The notes: generated by a model not told the origin, from the sequence alone. DNA of 64,000 nt from Enterococcus sp. 9E7_DIV0242 (GCF_002140975.2 NZ_CP147247.1:1302001-1366000), one strand, 5' to 3'; shown: positions 19,075-29,048, numbered from the stretch's first letter. Program-made: numbers and translations.

Positions 19075-20220
19075 TTATATGAACATATTTTGTAGATAGG
19101 ATTTTTTTAGAGTTTTGAGTTGTTCTACTCTTTTTTGTTGGATAAAGATGCTATCATCAATTTTTTTTATGAAAATACCAATTTCTAATTGTTCTTCTAA
19201 ACTAGGCATTAGAATTTCAAGATTCATTAAAATATTAGCATTTAATTTTGCACGACCACCACCAACTAAAAATGGTTCTATATTTGTATTTTGCAAGGAA
19301 TACATTAAAAATATACTATCTGATTTTTTTTCTTTTGCTTGTAAAACATGAGCATGATTATTGACCCAAACTTTCCCTTTAACATAACGCACAGGATAGT
19401 TCACCAAATCATTAGCACCATCTTCTGCAACGAGAATAAATTCTCCATCATGTGTGAAACCTTCCACATAGTCTTGAATTCCATTTGCACCATAATACGG
19501 AGTTGTACCAGTTACTCTATTAGAAGCAGTAATAGGTATTCTAAGGTTATCATGTCTACTTGAAACTTCCCCTAACTTACACTGCTCCCACTCATCATGA
19601 AAATCAGTAAACCTCACCCCAGGCACATTCTTACCATTTCTCGGAAATAACTGTTGTAGAAAGCCTTTCTTGATCTGTTTTAGAGCATCTACCTTACCCA
19701 GATGAAGAGCGATAGTATTGTCGAGTTGCTTGAAGTAGGAGCCAATCTTTTTTTGTTCCTTTTCTTTTGGAATGAAAATTTTTGCTTCTTTGATATCATT
19801 CGAATTGATACTTTCAAATGTTGATCCTGTACTTAATTTATTCCAATATCCATTTTGTTTCATCTTTCCGAGCGATTGAAAAACAAATTCATTTCCTTTT
19901 ATTCCAGCTACGCCTCGACCTAAAACCACTTCAAAATCAGTTTTTCCAATATCTCCAACAGGAGCTCGCACACTTAAAATTAAATCTCCTCTTCTAGCTT
20001 CTTTAGTCACTTGAGTTGTCCAAACTCTTGGAACAACTCGACCATTTTTCATGTCAGCATTACCTTGAACAAGAATATAATCATCTGGATTGTCAGTATA
20101 ATTTTCACTACTAGGTGATTGCCCCATAGTAATCTCAACAATTTCTCCTAGCTCACGCTGTTCCCAATCGTCAGAAAAGCCTTTAAATCGCAGTTTAGGT
20201 GTTCTATCCTGCCCCTTCAT
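19075..20220 (-). CDS. hsdS: Expressed HsdS specificity subunit
   Basis: 381 aa. DNA-recognition subunit of the type I restriction-modification complex. TRD1 is at about residues 20-150 and TRD2 at about 210-340, each followed by conserved helices that set the spacing between half-sites. The ATG overlaps the hsdM stop (ATGA), so it is co-translated with HsdM. Its TRDs differ from each other and from those of the silent copy, so inversion would change the recognised sequence. Confidence 0.93.
   Translation of the reverse strand: MKGQDRTPKLRFKGFSDDWEQRELGEIVEITMGQSPSSENYTDNPDDYILVQGNADMKNGRVVPRVWTTQVTKEARRGDLILSVRAPVGDIGKTDFEVVLGRGVAGIKGNEFVFQSLGKMKQNGYWNKLSTGSTFESINSNDIKEAKIFIPKEKEQKKIGSYFKQLDNTIALHLGKVDALKQIKKGFLQQLFPRNGKNVPGVRFTDFHDEWEQCKLGEVSSRHDNLRIPITASNRVTGTTPYYGANGIQDYVEGFTHDGEFILVAEDGANDLVNYPVRYVKGKVWVNNHAHVLQAKEKKSDSIFLMYSLQNTNIEPFLVGGGRAKLNANILMNLEILMPSLEEQLEIGIFIKKIDDSIFIQQKRVEQLKTLKKSYLQNMFI
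19079..19099 (-). repeat. Inverted repeat IR3, expressed side
   Basis: Partner of 17690-17710. Confidence 0.8.
19609..19735 (-). repeat. Inverted repeat IR2, expressed side (127 bp)
   Basis: Partner of 17030-17156; no mismatch found by eye. The perfect identity against diverged flanks indicates recent or continuing recombination. Confidence 0.9.
20152..20167 (-). repeat. Inverted repeat IR1, expressed side
   Basis: Partner of 16586-16601, near the start of TRD1. Confidence 0.85.
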
Positions 20221-21806
20221 CGGAACACGTCCTTTGTTGCTTCAATCAAGTCTTTTGTTTCTGGTGTAACCGCTAGCTCGTCTAGCATCGATAAGAACTC
20301 TGCTTCTGTTTGTTGGATTTCAGCATTCAATTTAACTATTTCTTGACTGACCTCAACAATATCAATTGGCTCTTCCTCTTCAAATGTATCAACATAACGA
20401 GGAATATTTAAGTTATACTCGTTCTCTTTAATCTCATCTAATGTTGCAATATGGGAATACTTCTCGATTTCTTTGCGATTAGTCACAGTATCAACAATTT
20501 TTTTAACATCATCTGGACGTAACTGATTTTGCTTTTTCAGTTTCTCAAAATCTTTACTTGCATCAATAAATAAAATATCCGAAGCAACACGATTTTTTCT
20601 TAAAATCAATACACAAACAGGAATAGATGTATTTAAAAATAGTTTATCCGGGAAACCAATAACAGTTTCAATCTGATGTTTATCAATGAGCGCTTTACGA
20701 ATGCGCCCTTCAGCAGCTCCACGGAACAAAACACCATGAGGTAAGATAATTGCCATCCGCCCATCGTCTTCCAGATGATACAAACAATGTAATAAGAACG
20801 CATAGTCAGCCTTTGTTTTAGGTGCTACGCCATATTCTCGCCAACGCTGATCGTCTTCACGGTCTTTGCTATCCCAATGAGCTGAATACGGTGGATTCGC
20901 CATTACAGCATCAAACATTCTCGGGGTGTCCTTACCTTCTATAACACCATCTGGCCAATCACTTTCAAGAGTATCTGCATGGTTTACATTGATATCGTTA
21001 TACTCTACGCCATGCATCATCAAATTCATTCGTGCCAAACGATAAGGAGTAGCATCCTTTTCTTGTCCAAAATATTTTATCATGCCACGTTTATGTGAAT
21101 TTTTCATATAACTTGCTGTTGTAAGTAGAAGTGAACCAGAGCCCACTGTTGGATCATAGATGGAGAAACGCTCTTTGCCTTCACGACCAAATGTTAAAAT
21201 TTGAGCCATTACATCAGTAATTTCCTTTGGTGTATAGTACTGTCCCATGTCAGATGCCAATACAGTAGCAAATTGGCGAACTAAATATTCATAAATATCT
21301 GAGACAGTATCACCACCATCTGATAAATCAAATTCAGGAGTCGATAACAACTCAATCATAGATATCATCACACTAGCGCGAGCTTGTGCATTCGCACCTA
21401 GGTCAGCACTATCAAAACGCATACCGTCGAAGATACCATCAAAATCTGCTTTTGCTTCAAATGCGATTTGTTGGTTAAAATGACCAAATGCATTCGTCAT
21501 TAACCCAATATTGAATTTATCCTCATCAATTGCCATTTTCCAATCTACGAAAAAATCCTTCGGTTGAATTGCATACCCTAGATTCTTTTGCATATACTCT
21601 AACGCTCTAGCAGGATCTTGAGCATAGATATTTTCCCACGTTTCGCCACGCAACACACTTTCTAACCAACGTGTTGCTTTTTCAGATAGATATTTATAAA
21701 ACAAGATCCCGAAAATGTAATCCTTATATGCCGTTAGTCCAATTTGACCGCGGGTTTGATTGAGCATTGCCCACATTTTTGTTTGTTGTTCTTTTGATAA
21801 TGCCAT
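20217..21806 (-). CDS. hsdM: Type I DNA methyltransferase subunit HsdM
   Basis: 529 aa from the ATG at 21806, chosen for its GAAGGA site (frame open to 21851). It transfers methyl groups from S-adenosylmethionine to adenine. The N-terminal helical domain is followed by the SAM-binding motif DPTVGSGSLL (about 218-227) and the catalytic NPPY at 304-307, which marks N6-adenine methylation. The C-terminal coiled-coil region contacts HsdS. It is part of the hsdR-hsdM-hsdS operon. Confidence 0.95.
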   Translation of the reverse strand: MALSKEQQTKMWAMLNQTRGQIGLTAYKDYIFGILFYKYLSEKATRWLESVLRGETWENIYAQDPARALEYMQKNLGYAIQPKDFFVDWKMAIDEDKFNIGLMTNAFGHFNQQIAFEAKADFDGIFDGMRFDSADLGANAQARASVMISMIELLSTPEFDLSDGGDTVSDIYEYLVRQFATVLASDMGQYYTPKEITDVMAQILTFGREGKERFSIYDPTVGSGSLLLTTASYMKNSHKRGMIKYFGQEKDATPYRLARMNLMMHGVEYNDINVNHADTLESDWPDGVIEGKDTPRMFDAVMANPPYSAHWDSKDREDDQRWREYGVAPKTKADYAFLLHCLYHLEDDGRMAIILPHGVLFRGAAEGRIRKALIDKHQIETVIGFPDKLFLNTSIPVCVLILRKNRVASDILFIDASKDFEKLKKQNQLRPDDVKKIVDTVTNRKEIEKYSHIATLDEIKENEYNLNIPRYVDTFEEEEPIDIVEVSQEIVKLNAEIQQTEAEFLSMLDELAVTPETKDLIEATKDVFR

Positions 21807-21837
21807 GAGTCCTTCTTTCCAATAGAAACAGCTATTT

Positions 21838-24819
21838 TTATAGTTTGTCAAAAAAATCCATTAAAGATTCTTCGAATTCCGAGGCGCCAAAAAAGCCAAT
21901 ATCTTCCTCTTTCTCGATTTCTCGAACAATCTCGGACAGTTCAGGAGTATCTATGAGCGTCTGCCCAGGTAAATACAAATCAAACGCTTCTACGATTCGA
22001 TTACCATTAACGTTTTGATTTGCTGACCAACGACGAATTTTCAGCTCTTGGCGTTCCGTACGATATTTTTTTCTTGTCTCTTCAAGAGAGTCACTTGTAA
22101 AGTGTTTCGTAATCGTACCTGCCTCGATATCGTCAACAATCTCATGGATTTCTTCACGACTTTCCTCACTCATTGGTATAATGTGCTTATCAATTGCATC
22201 TTTATTCGATTCCGTCGTCTCATCTATGAAGGTATTCAGAAGTTCTACCAACATGTCATAGTCAATAATTTCATGATCAAAAAACTTTATCCCCACTTTA
22301 ATTTCAGTGAGGTCAGGGCGCTCCTTTTCTGGTAATCGCTCTCTAGCATCATTTAGTCGAGCTTGTAAAGCCCCAAATTCCTCACTATTTGAAATATCTA
22401 GTCGAACCATCTTACCTGTCGGATTGCGCTGGTCATCTAACTCTTCAATCTCGCTTCCTAGTTCGTATCCCTGGCTTACTAATTGTTGAATTTTATTTTG
22501 TGTAGCTAAGCCAAAATTCACAAATTCCTTCAGATCATTTTCCCCACGAGGAATTTGACTAAAATCATCACCAGATAGTTCTTTTAATCGAGCAACAGCT
22601 TCTGCCAAGTCATTAATTTGGTGGCTCTGTGGTGCAGCTAAAATGTCATCATTGTCTAGATTATTCGATTTTTCTGTATCATTTTCCGCTTCTTGAAGTG
22701 TATCGTTTCCACCTCTTGTATAAATGCGCAAAGCATTTTCTACAAACTCTTGCATCTCATCACCTTGACGATAAAAACGAACTTTACCATGAGGCTTGCT
22801 ATTTCGATCATAGGTTCTGTTGGTTCTTGACATCGCTTGGATGAGCATTCCCTCTTTTAGACGCTTATCCATATAAATCATATTCACAAATTTAGAATCA
22901 AACCCCGTCAGTAATTGATCGGAGACTATGACTAAATCTAATCGGTCTTCATCCTTGCCTTGATTGTAAGGTTTTTTACGTGCCAAACGCTTTGTAATGT
23001 CTAACATATAGGCTCTAGCGGGATCATTTGCATTCAAAATACTCGGAACATTGAATGTTTCTGTATATTCCTTAATGGCTTTCTTGAGGGCTTCATTTTG
23101 CTCTTTTGTACCAGACTCATTCGACTCATCACGAGAAAATGTCATTGCCACCTTAAGATGCGGTGCTTTCTCTTTAAAAATATTATAGTAGTGAACAACA
23201 GCTTGCTTACCGGATACTGCAAGCATAGCTTGAAATGCATTTTCCTCACGTCGCCCTGCAATCAGAGCCCCACTAGATGTTTTTTTCCAATTATCAAGTA
23301 TATCTTGTACAACTTCTTCACGGTACACAACACTCTGATATACTTCTCTTTCGTACTCTTTTTCTGAAAATTTATTCTCAGGATGTTCAACAACCCAATG
23401 AGGTTTAAAGTAAGTTACATCGAATCCAAGTACATTTCCATCGCCTATCGCATCCTTAATAGTATACATATGCAAACGATTACCGAAAATATCATGTGTA
23501 GAGATATCCCTAGTTGTCTTAACATCATTAATTTCATCACTATAAAAGTTGGGAGTTCCAGTGAAACCAAACCAAGTAGTCTTTTTAAATGCATCTTTGA
23601 TTAGACCAACTGATTCACCACTTGCACTTCGATGAGCCTCATCCATGATAATCACATTCCAATCATCATTTTTCAGTCCTTGTTTCACCGCTTTTGTTAA
23701 TCCCTGCACAGAAATGAGCAAAATTTGTGATGCCCCTCTATGCTTTAGCTCTCTTCTCAATTCTCGACCATTGACCTTCTTAATTCGATTTTTAAAATGC
23801 ACGTAAGCAAAATCTTTGAAATTTTCAAGTGTTTGATCAATTAAGTCTACGCGATCTACAATAAATAACACATTGCGAACTCTTGGAGCTGAGGCCAATA
23901 ATTGAGCCACCTTGAACGACGTGACAGTTTTCCCCGACCCGGTTGTATGCCAAATATAGCCTCCTTCTTTTTCTACCAATCCATTTTGTTCCATTTCTTT
24001 CATACGCTGGATAATTTTGCGTGTCGCTTGAATTTGGTAACTACGCATAACCATTAAATTATCGTTTGATGCATCTGGAATCATATTAACCGTGACCAAA
24101 CGGTGCAATGCGGGAATACTCATCACTTGATGCGCAAACTCAAAAGCATCAGTAACATCCTTATTATTTTCGTCACGCCAACCAAATACAAATGTTTTGT
24201 TGTAATGATCAAAGGCATTTGGTCGAGCAAAATAATGTGCAGAATGTTGACTCATGATAAATTGGACTTGCACAAACGCAAACAGACCTACATATAACCC
24301 GTCGCCATGATAGCCTTTCAGCTGTTCAAATCCATGCCATTGATTTTGCAAGTGCTCATCCTTTTCTTCGATATGTGCAACCGGAATTCCATTGATTAGT
24401 AAAGCAACATCTATAATACGCTTTGTACTCAATCCCTTAGGCAAGTTATCGAACCTTATTTGGTTAACAATTTCATAGCGAGAGCGTCCACCTGCCACAT
24501 CATCTTCATAAAAAATTTCAACTTCCAAACTCGAACCATCATCACGCGTAATTGGAATCGAGCCTACTCCACCTGCTCCCACCAAAAGAAGTTGAGCATC
24601 GTAAGGCGTTCGAATACGTTGCAACTCTTGAAGAATCAAGCCAAATTCAATATCAGATAGTGGCGTGCCATTTAACTTATGTGCATTCTTTTCATTTAGA
24701 ATCTCCCGCCAATGTTCCTCAAGTTTTTTTATGCTAACATTTGAAAACTCTTTGTTGTATGTCCAACCCTCAGTTTCAAGCTTTCTAATTAAAGCCTCCT
24801 CAAATTTCGCTTCTGCCAA
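21838..24819 (-). CDS. hsdR: Type I restriction endonuclease subunit HsdR
   Basis: 993 aa. ATP-driven DNA translocase and nuclease. The nuclease-like motif lies at Asp137...Glu151-Glu-Lys153. Superfamily 2 helicase motifs follow: Walker A HTTGSGKT at 291-298, MDEAHRS, and GFTGTP. A C-terminal helical domain for docking onto HsdM/HsdS is present. It is the first gene of the operon; all reading frames are intact, so the system looks functional. An IS21-family element ends only about 128 bases upstream of the start codon. Confidence 0.95.
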   Translation of the reverse strand: MAEAKFEEALIRKLETEGWTYNKEFSNVSIKKLEEHWREILNEKNAHKLNGTPLSDIEFGLILQELQRIRTPYDAQLLLVGAGGVGSIPITRDDGSSLEVEIFYEDDVAGGRSRYEIVNQIRFDNLPKGLSTKRIIDVALLINGIPVAHIEEKDEHLQNQWHGFEQLKGYHGDGLYVGLFAFVQVQFIMSQHSAHYFARPNAFDHYNKTFVFGWRDENNKDVTDAFEFAHQVMSIPALHRLVTVNMIPDASNDNLMVMRSYQIQATRKIIQRMKEMEQNGLVEKEGGYIWHTTGSGKTVTSFKVAQLLASAPRVRNVLFIVDRVDLIDQTLENFKDFAYVHFKNRIKKVNGRELRRELKHRGASQILLISVQGLTKAVKQGLKNDDWNVIIMDEAHRSASGESVGLIKDAFKKTTWFGFTGTPNFYSDEINDVKTTRDISTHDIFGNRLHMYTIKDAIGDGNVLGFDVTYFKPHWVVEHPENKFSEKEYEREVYQSVVYREEVVQDILDNWKKTSSGALIAGRREENAFQAMLAVSGKQAVVHYYNIFKEKAPHLKVAMTFSRDESNESGTKEQNEALKKAIKEYTETFNVPSILNANDPARAYMLDITKRLARKKPYNQGKDEDRLDLVIVSDQLLTGFDSKFVNMIYMDKRLKEGMLIQAMSRTNRTYDRNSKPHGKVRFYRQGDEMQEFVENALRIYTRGGNDTLQEAENDTEKSNNLDNDDILAAPQSHQINDLAEAVARLKELSGDDFSQIPRGENDLKEFVNFGLATQNKIQQLVSQGYELGSEIEELDDQRNPTGKMVRLDISNSEEFGALQARLNDARERLPEKERPDLTEIKVGIKFFDHEIIDYDMLVELLNTFIDETTESNKDAIDKHIIPMSEESREEIHEIVDDIEAGTITKHFTSDSLEETRKKYRTERQELKIRRWSANQNVNGNRIVEAFDLYLPGQTLIDTPELSEIVREIEKEEDIGFFGASEFEESLMDFFDKL

Positions 24820-25045
24820 TTAGATACTTCCTTTCACTATCCCTATATAGTATTTTTGTAAAAATTTTTTCTTAACAGTTCGAACTTACGCTCTATTTCA
24901 ACGTAAGCATTCATAGGCTAATTATATCACTGGTGTTTATGCTAGTTTAAAAAGGGGCCACTTTTCATAGAAACGATGGTTGAAAAAGGGACCACTACTA
25001 ACTCACAATAAGTAAAGAATCAATTTACTTATTGGAGGTCTTGGA

Positions 25046-26512
25046 GTGATAACTTTTATGGATAAATTAACAATCATTCGTCTGCTGGAAGGTGGCCGTT
25101 CTCAACGTTCTGTTGCGAAAGAACTGGGTCTCAATCGAAAAACTGTTGGTCGTTACTGGCGGCAGTATCAAGCAGCACAACGATCATTGGAACAAGATCC
25201 TGCCAATCCGATAAAAAAAGAGCAGTTAACGGCTCCACCAACTTATCAAACAGAGAATAGGCAACCTAGAAAATATACACCTGAAATCGACCAACGGGTC
25301 GAAGAAATTCTCGCATTTGATCAATTAAAAGCCAAACAGCTTGGTCCTCATAAACAACGATTGACCACTGTAGCGATTCACGAAATGTTGGTATCAGAAG
25401 GGTTTGATATTGGACAGAGTACATTACGTCCATATATTCGAGAAAAACTTCAAGCAAAAAAAGAGGCGTATATCAAGCAGCTTTACCCATTGGGTTATCG
25501 AACCGAGTTTGATTTTGGTGAAGTAAAATGTCTGATCAACCAACAAAAGAGAACATTGACGATCGCGGTATTCTCTTGCCCAGCTTCTGGTTACCGCTGG
25601 GGAAAGCTCTATGAATCTGCCAACCAACAGGTTTTCTTGGATGCCCATATTTGTTTCTTTGAACAGCTTCAGGGTGTTTACTCTACGGTTGTTTATGACA
25701 ATATGCGAAACGTAGTGAAACGCTTTGTCGGCCGACATGAGAAGGAACTCAATGACGAGTTAGTGAAAATGGCTCTTTATTATCGCTTTGAGCCAGTGGT
25801 GACCAATCCCTTCAGCGGCCATGAAAAGGGACACGTAGAGAAAAGTGTGCAGGTTTTACGCCGAAAAGCGTTCACAAAACAGTATGAGTTTGAATCGATT
25901 GGACATGCCCAAAAACATTTAGATCAAGCTATACTTGAATTAAACTTAGACTCGACGATCGCTGTGGAACAGGCACAATTACAGCCGCTCCGAGGATTTT
26001 ATGACTACGGTATCACTACAAAGCAAACCGTAGATAAATATAGTTTTGTCCATGTGAATGGCAACTACTATTCCGTTCCAGATTATCTGGTTGGTCAGAA
26101 AGTCATCGTGAAACGTTATCTCAATGAACTGAAAATTGTCGGTTCCAGCCAGATTATCGCGACACACCTTATTCAGAAGGGAGAAAAGCAATACTCGATC
26201 GATATTCGTCATTATTTAACGACTTTTTTACGGAAGCCTAAGTCATTGGAACACTCGCTTGTTTTGAAGAAGACACCTAAGTTGCGGCATTGTTTTCTTC
26301 AGTATTATCAAAAGACCCCGCGTAGATTTCTTCAATTTATTGAAAATCATTTAAGTATCTCTTTGGATCAATTGATCATCCAGTTAGAAGAAGAAGCGTT
26401 GAAAGACCATAAGGTCTCTAAAACACCACCTAGTCGAGCGGTAAATGAAGCGAGAAACCAACTGCAGGAATATAATCTGATCCACCAAGTGAGAAAGGCG
26501 GCCAATAAATGA
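25046..26512 (+). CDS. istA: IstA transposase, IS21 family
   Basis: 488 aa. N-terminal helix-turn-helix (GGRSQRSVAKELGLNRKTVGRYW), then an rve/DDE integrase core (TEFDFGEVKCLI with first Asp, VVYDNMRNVV with second Asp, and Glu in GHEKGHVEKSV). A GTG start with GGAGG 7 bases upstream is taken; an ATG 12 bases in is the alternative. It overlaps istB by 4 bases. Confidence 0.93.
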   Translation: MITFMDKLTIIRLLEGGRSQRSVAKELGLNRKTVGRYWRQYQAAQRSLEQDPANPIKKEQLTAPPTYQTENRQPRKYTPEIDQRVEEILAFDQLKAKQLGPHKQRLTTVAIHEMLVSEGFDIGQSTLRPYIREKLQAKKEAYIKQLYPLGYRTEFDFGEVKCLINQQKRTLTIAVFSCPASGYRWGKLYESANQQVFLDAHICFFEQLQGVYSTVVYDNMRNVVKRFVGRHEKELNDELVKMALYYRFEPVVTNPFSGHEKGHVEKSVQVLRRKAFTKQYEFESIGHAQKHLDQAILELNLDSTIAVEQAQLQPLRGFYDYGITTKQTVDKYSFVHVNGNYYSVPDYLVGQKVIVKRYLNELKIVGSSQIIATHLIQKGEKQYSIDIRHYLTTFLRKPKSLEHSLVLKKTPKLRHCFLQYYQKTPRRFLQFIENHLSISLDQLIIQLEEEALKDHKVSKTPPSRAVNEARNQLQEYNLIHQVRKAANK

Positions 26513-27240
26513 TCGAAGCATATGCCAAGCAATTAAAATTACCTTATCTGAAGAAAAACTATTCCACTTTACTCCAGCAAGCGATCGACCTGGATCAAAA
26601 TTTTGAGGAGTTTCTTACACAGCTGCTTACGTTAGAGATTGAACAGCGGCAAAACAATCGGATTCAAACACTGATTCGTCAATCAAAATTGCCAAGTAAA
26701 GTGACGTTCGATGACTACATGGACAGTCATTTAGAAGTGAAAATGAAGAAACAAATCAAAGAGTTGAAAACATTACGATTCATCGATCAAAAAGAGAATC
26801 TTATTTTAATGGGCAATCCTGGCGTTGGGAAAACCCATTTAGCAACTGTTCTCGGAATGGAAGCCTGTCTTTCCGGAAAAAGTGTCCTCTTTACGAATAT
26901 CCCTAACTTGGTCATCGAACTAAAAGAATCCATGAGTGCGAACCAGTTGAATTTTTATAAGCGCCGGTTTGGCAAATACGACTTAGTTATTCTAGATGAA
27001 TTAGGTTATGTGTCATTTGATCAAATAGGAAGCGAGATTCTCTTTAATCTTCTCTCGAATCGAACGACTGCCGGCTCGATGATCATCACGACGAACCTGT
27101 CCTTCGATCGCTGGGAAGAAACCTTTAAAGATCCAATGCTTACAGCAGCAATGGTGGACCGTTTGGCCCATCGGGCTCATGTGTTGGATCTCAGTGGTCC
27201 ATCTTTTCGTGTAGAAGATACAAAGAAATGGCTAAACTAA
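26509..27240 (+). CDS. istB: IstB ATPase, IS21 transposition helper
   Basis: 243 aa AAA+ protein. Walker A GNPGVGKTH near residue 102 and Walker B LVILDELGYVSFD. IstB proteins bind target DNA and activate IstA. The ATG overlaps the istA stop (ATGA). The frame is intact, so the element is probably still mobile. Confidence 0.94.
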   Translation: MIEAYAKQLKLPYLKKNYSTLLQQAIDLDQNFEEFLTQLLTLEIEQRQNNRIQTLIRQSKLPSKVTFDDYMDSHLEVKMKKQIKELKTLRFIDQKENLILMGNPGVGKTHLATVLGMEACLSGKSVLFTNIPNLVIELKESMSANQLNFYKRRFGKYDLVILDELGYVSFDQIGSEILFNLLSNRTTAGSMIITTNLSFDRWEETFKDPMLTAAMVDRLAHRAHVLDLSGPSFRVEDTKKWLN

Positions 27241-27280
27241 TTTTTGGCCCCTTTTTGAATCATCCAGTGGCCCCTTTTTC

Positions 27281-27787
27281 AGTTGCGTTTAACAACTGGT
27301 AAGTAATTTCTAACAGCGTCATTTTTACTTATTTTTTAAGTGGAATGATCCATTGTTTCATACTAAAAAACATCTATAGATCGCTCTAGCTCTGTTTACG
27401 AATAGAGTAGGCTTGGAACGGACTCTGTCGAGTTTTGCTATCTAATTATCACAATCTTAAAATTTACCATTTTCCATTTCACAACAATTAACATGATTTT
27501 ACAGAGAATTTCAAATAAAAAAAGCTGGAAATATCTTTAAAAAGACATTCCTAGCTCTCATATAAACATGACTAATAACATTTAAAAAAAGGTTGACAAT
27601 ATATGCACTACCTAGATAAGTAGTTAGATAATACAACATTCAAATTCAATTGGCTCTAGGACTTTGTAAAAATGTCACGGCCTCCTAATAGATTTAGTAC
27701 AACAATATTTAGAAATAAAAGGATACTTATTATCCTGCTTGAGAAAGCTAATTAAGAAAAATATTACTCTTGACATTATCTCCTCTC
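27281..27787. other. Gene-free stretch between IS21 and hicAB; hairpin A and orphan promoter-like sequence
   Basis: No supported ORF in about 500 bases. Contains a 34-base hairpin at 27523-27556 (see separate entry) and TTGACA at about 27592 followed by repeats of TAGATAA, resembling a promoter with operator but with no gene behind it. Confidence 0.5.
27523..27556. terminator. Hairpin A, possible left boundary of accessory islands
   Basis: A 16-bp stem with three G-U pairs (AGCTGGAAATATCTTT and AAAGACATTCCTAGCT), preceded by an A-run. It resembles hairpin B at 39024-39059 in stem and loop bases. Confidence 0.5.
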
Positions 27788-27816
27788 TTGACAAACACGT
27801 GTTGCACGTATAAAAT
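27788..27816 (+). promoter_or_regulatory. hicAB promoter with palindromic spacer
   Basis: -35 TTGACA (27788-27793), 17-base spacer, -10 TAAAAT (27811-27816). The spacer holds ACACGTGT followed by GCACGT, a palindromic candidate operator for HicB autoregulation. Confidence 0.7.
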
Positions 27817-27835
27817 ATTGAATGTCAGGAGGTAT

Positions 27836-28027
27836 ATGCACAAAATGCCAATGACACAAAAGGAGATGGTCAAATTACTCAAATCCGCTGGTTGGATAAA
27901 AACCAAAGGAGGGAAAGGCTCCCATATAAAAATGGAAAAGGCTGGTAGAAGACCTATCACAGTTCCGCATGGTGAATTGAATAAGTACACCGAAGCCGGA
28001 ATAAAAAAGGATGCTGGGCTAAAGTAG
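27836..28027 (+). CDS. hicA: HicA-type toxin (mRNA interferase)
   Basis: About 60 aa (MHKMPMTQKEMVKLLKSAG...), double-stranded-RNA-binding-like fold. The catalytic His lies in KGSHIKM, the HicA signature. HicA cleaves mRNA to stop growth. AGGAGG lies only 3 bases before the first ATG (27836) and 12 before the second (27845); either could be used. It is followed 35 bases later by the antitoxin gene. Confidence 0.88.
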   Translation: MHKMPMTQKEMVKLLKSAGWIKTKGGKGSHIKMEKAGRRPITVPHGELNKYTEAGIKKDAGLK

Positions 28028-28062
28028 CCCCTCCTTTGATGAATAAGAAAGGAGATTTTCGC

Positions 28063-28518
28063 ATGTTAGTTAGTTATCCCGCGCTCTTTTATTATGATGA
28101 TACTGAAGAAACTAATGCAAAATTCTTTGTGTCGTTCCCGGATTTCCCAGGATATGCTGGAACACAAGGTGAAGATATACCTGATGCGATGTATATGTCA
28201 GCTGATTGGTTAGGTATCGTCTTAGCTGATGCTATCGAAAATGGACGTGAAATAGTTACACCAACACCAATCAATAAACTGTCACTTGTAGGTAACAATC
28301 CATTTAAAGATGATGAAGAAATGCGCTTAGTTTACGATCCAGAAAACTCTTTTATATCAATGGTTACTGTGGATGTCTCTAAATACCTCGGTAATCAAGA
28401 ACCTATAAAGAAAACTCTTACCATTCCAAAATGGGCAGATAAGTTGGGGAGAGAAATGCATCTAAACTTTTCTAAAACCCTTACCGATGCCATTGCTGAT
28501 AAAAAAATGAATGTATAA
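28063..28518 (+). CDS. hicB: HicB-type antitoxin
   Basis: 151 aa from the ATG at 28063 with AAGGAG; the frame opens slightly upstream. The N-terminal half is the degenerate RNase H-like HicB domain (FFVSFPDFPGYAGTQGEDIPDAM). The C-terminal part (IPKWADKLGREMHLNFSKTLTDAI) is a helical DNA-binding domain. It binds and neutralises HicA and should repress the promoter. Confidence 0.88.
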   Translation: MLVSYPALFYYDDTEETNAKFFVSFPDFPGYAGTQGEDIPDAMYMSADWLGIVLADAIENGREIVTPTPINKLSLVGNNPFKDDEEMRLVYDPENSFISMVTVDVSKYLGNQEPIKKTLTIPKWADKLGREMHLNFSKTLTDAIADKKMNV

Positions 28519-28521
28519 AAT

Positions 28522-28556
28522 TAACCCCAGCACTTTTTTGGCGCTGGGGCTTTTAA
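28522..28556 (+). terminator. hicAB terminator
   Basis: CCCCAGC...GCTGGGG stem followed by CTTTT. Confidence 0.8.
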
Positions 28557-29048
28557 CATTCCTTTTCTCATTTTTATTGGTCTAAATCATTTTCAGCATT
28601 CGTGCTGTTTTCCTTCTTTCAAAAAAAGAACTTAAAACAAAATCAGAGATTTCTCTGTTTTTTGTTTCAAGTCCTTCGATTCCATTCAGTTTTTTGTCCT
28701 ACCAACACAATTTGACATAGAACCCTAAATCAAAGAGGAGCATCATGGCCATTTATTACTCAAAAAAACATTTAATTCAACATTAACAAACTAATAATCC
28801 TCAATCAAAAATACTCTAATAAAACAATAAATCTCACCATTTGAAAAGAAAAATGAAACTTGATTCAATCACACCAGAACCAACCTATCAATGCTTTTAA
28901 GTTTTAATAGCTTCTCCTGACAAAAAAGAGCACATGATAAAACAACTGTTTCTTTAGTGATATATGCACGCTTATCTACTCCGTTCATGGTCAATTTTTA
29001 TTCATCAACCTTATCAAAACTATTCAGATGGCTCGTTGATTTTTAAGC
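28557..29048. other. AT-rich gap between hicAB and GH38 gene; no gene seen
   Basis: About 490 bases with no supported ORF. A terminator-like hairpin CAGAGATTTCTCTG flanked by A- and T-runs lies at about 28633-28668. Confidence 0.5.

Larger units (their letters stand above)
24948..27280 (+). mobile_element. IS21-family insertion sequence (about 2.3 kb)
   Basis: Bounded by inverted ends AAAAAGGGGCCACT (left at 24949, right end complement at 27267-27279), with additional internal copies near each end (AAAAAGGGACCACT at about 24985 and GGCCCCTTTTT at 27246), the multiple-terminal-repeat pattern of IS21. A candidate 4-bp target duplication AGTT lies at 24944-24947 and 27281-27284. Encodes IstA and IstB with intact frames. 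Confidence 0.85.
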
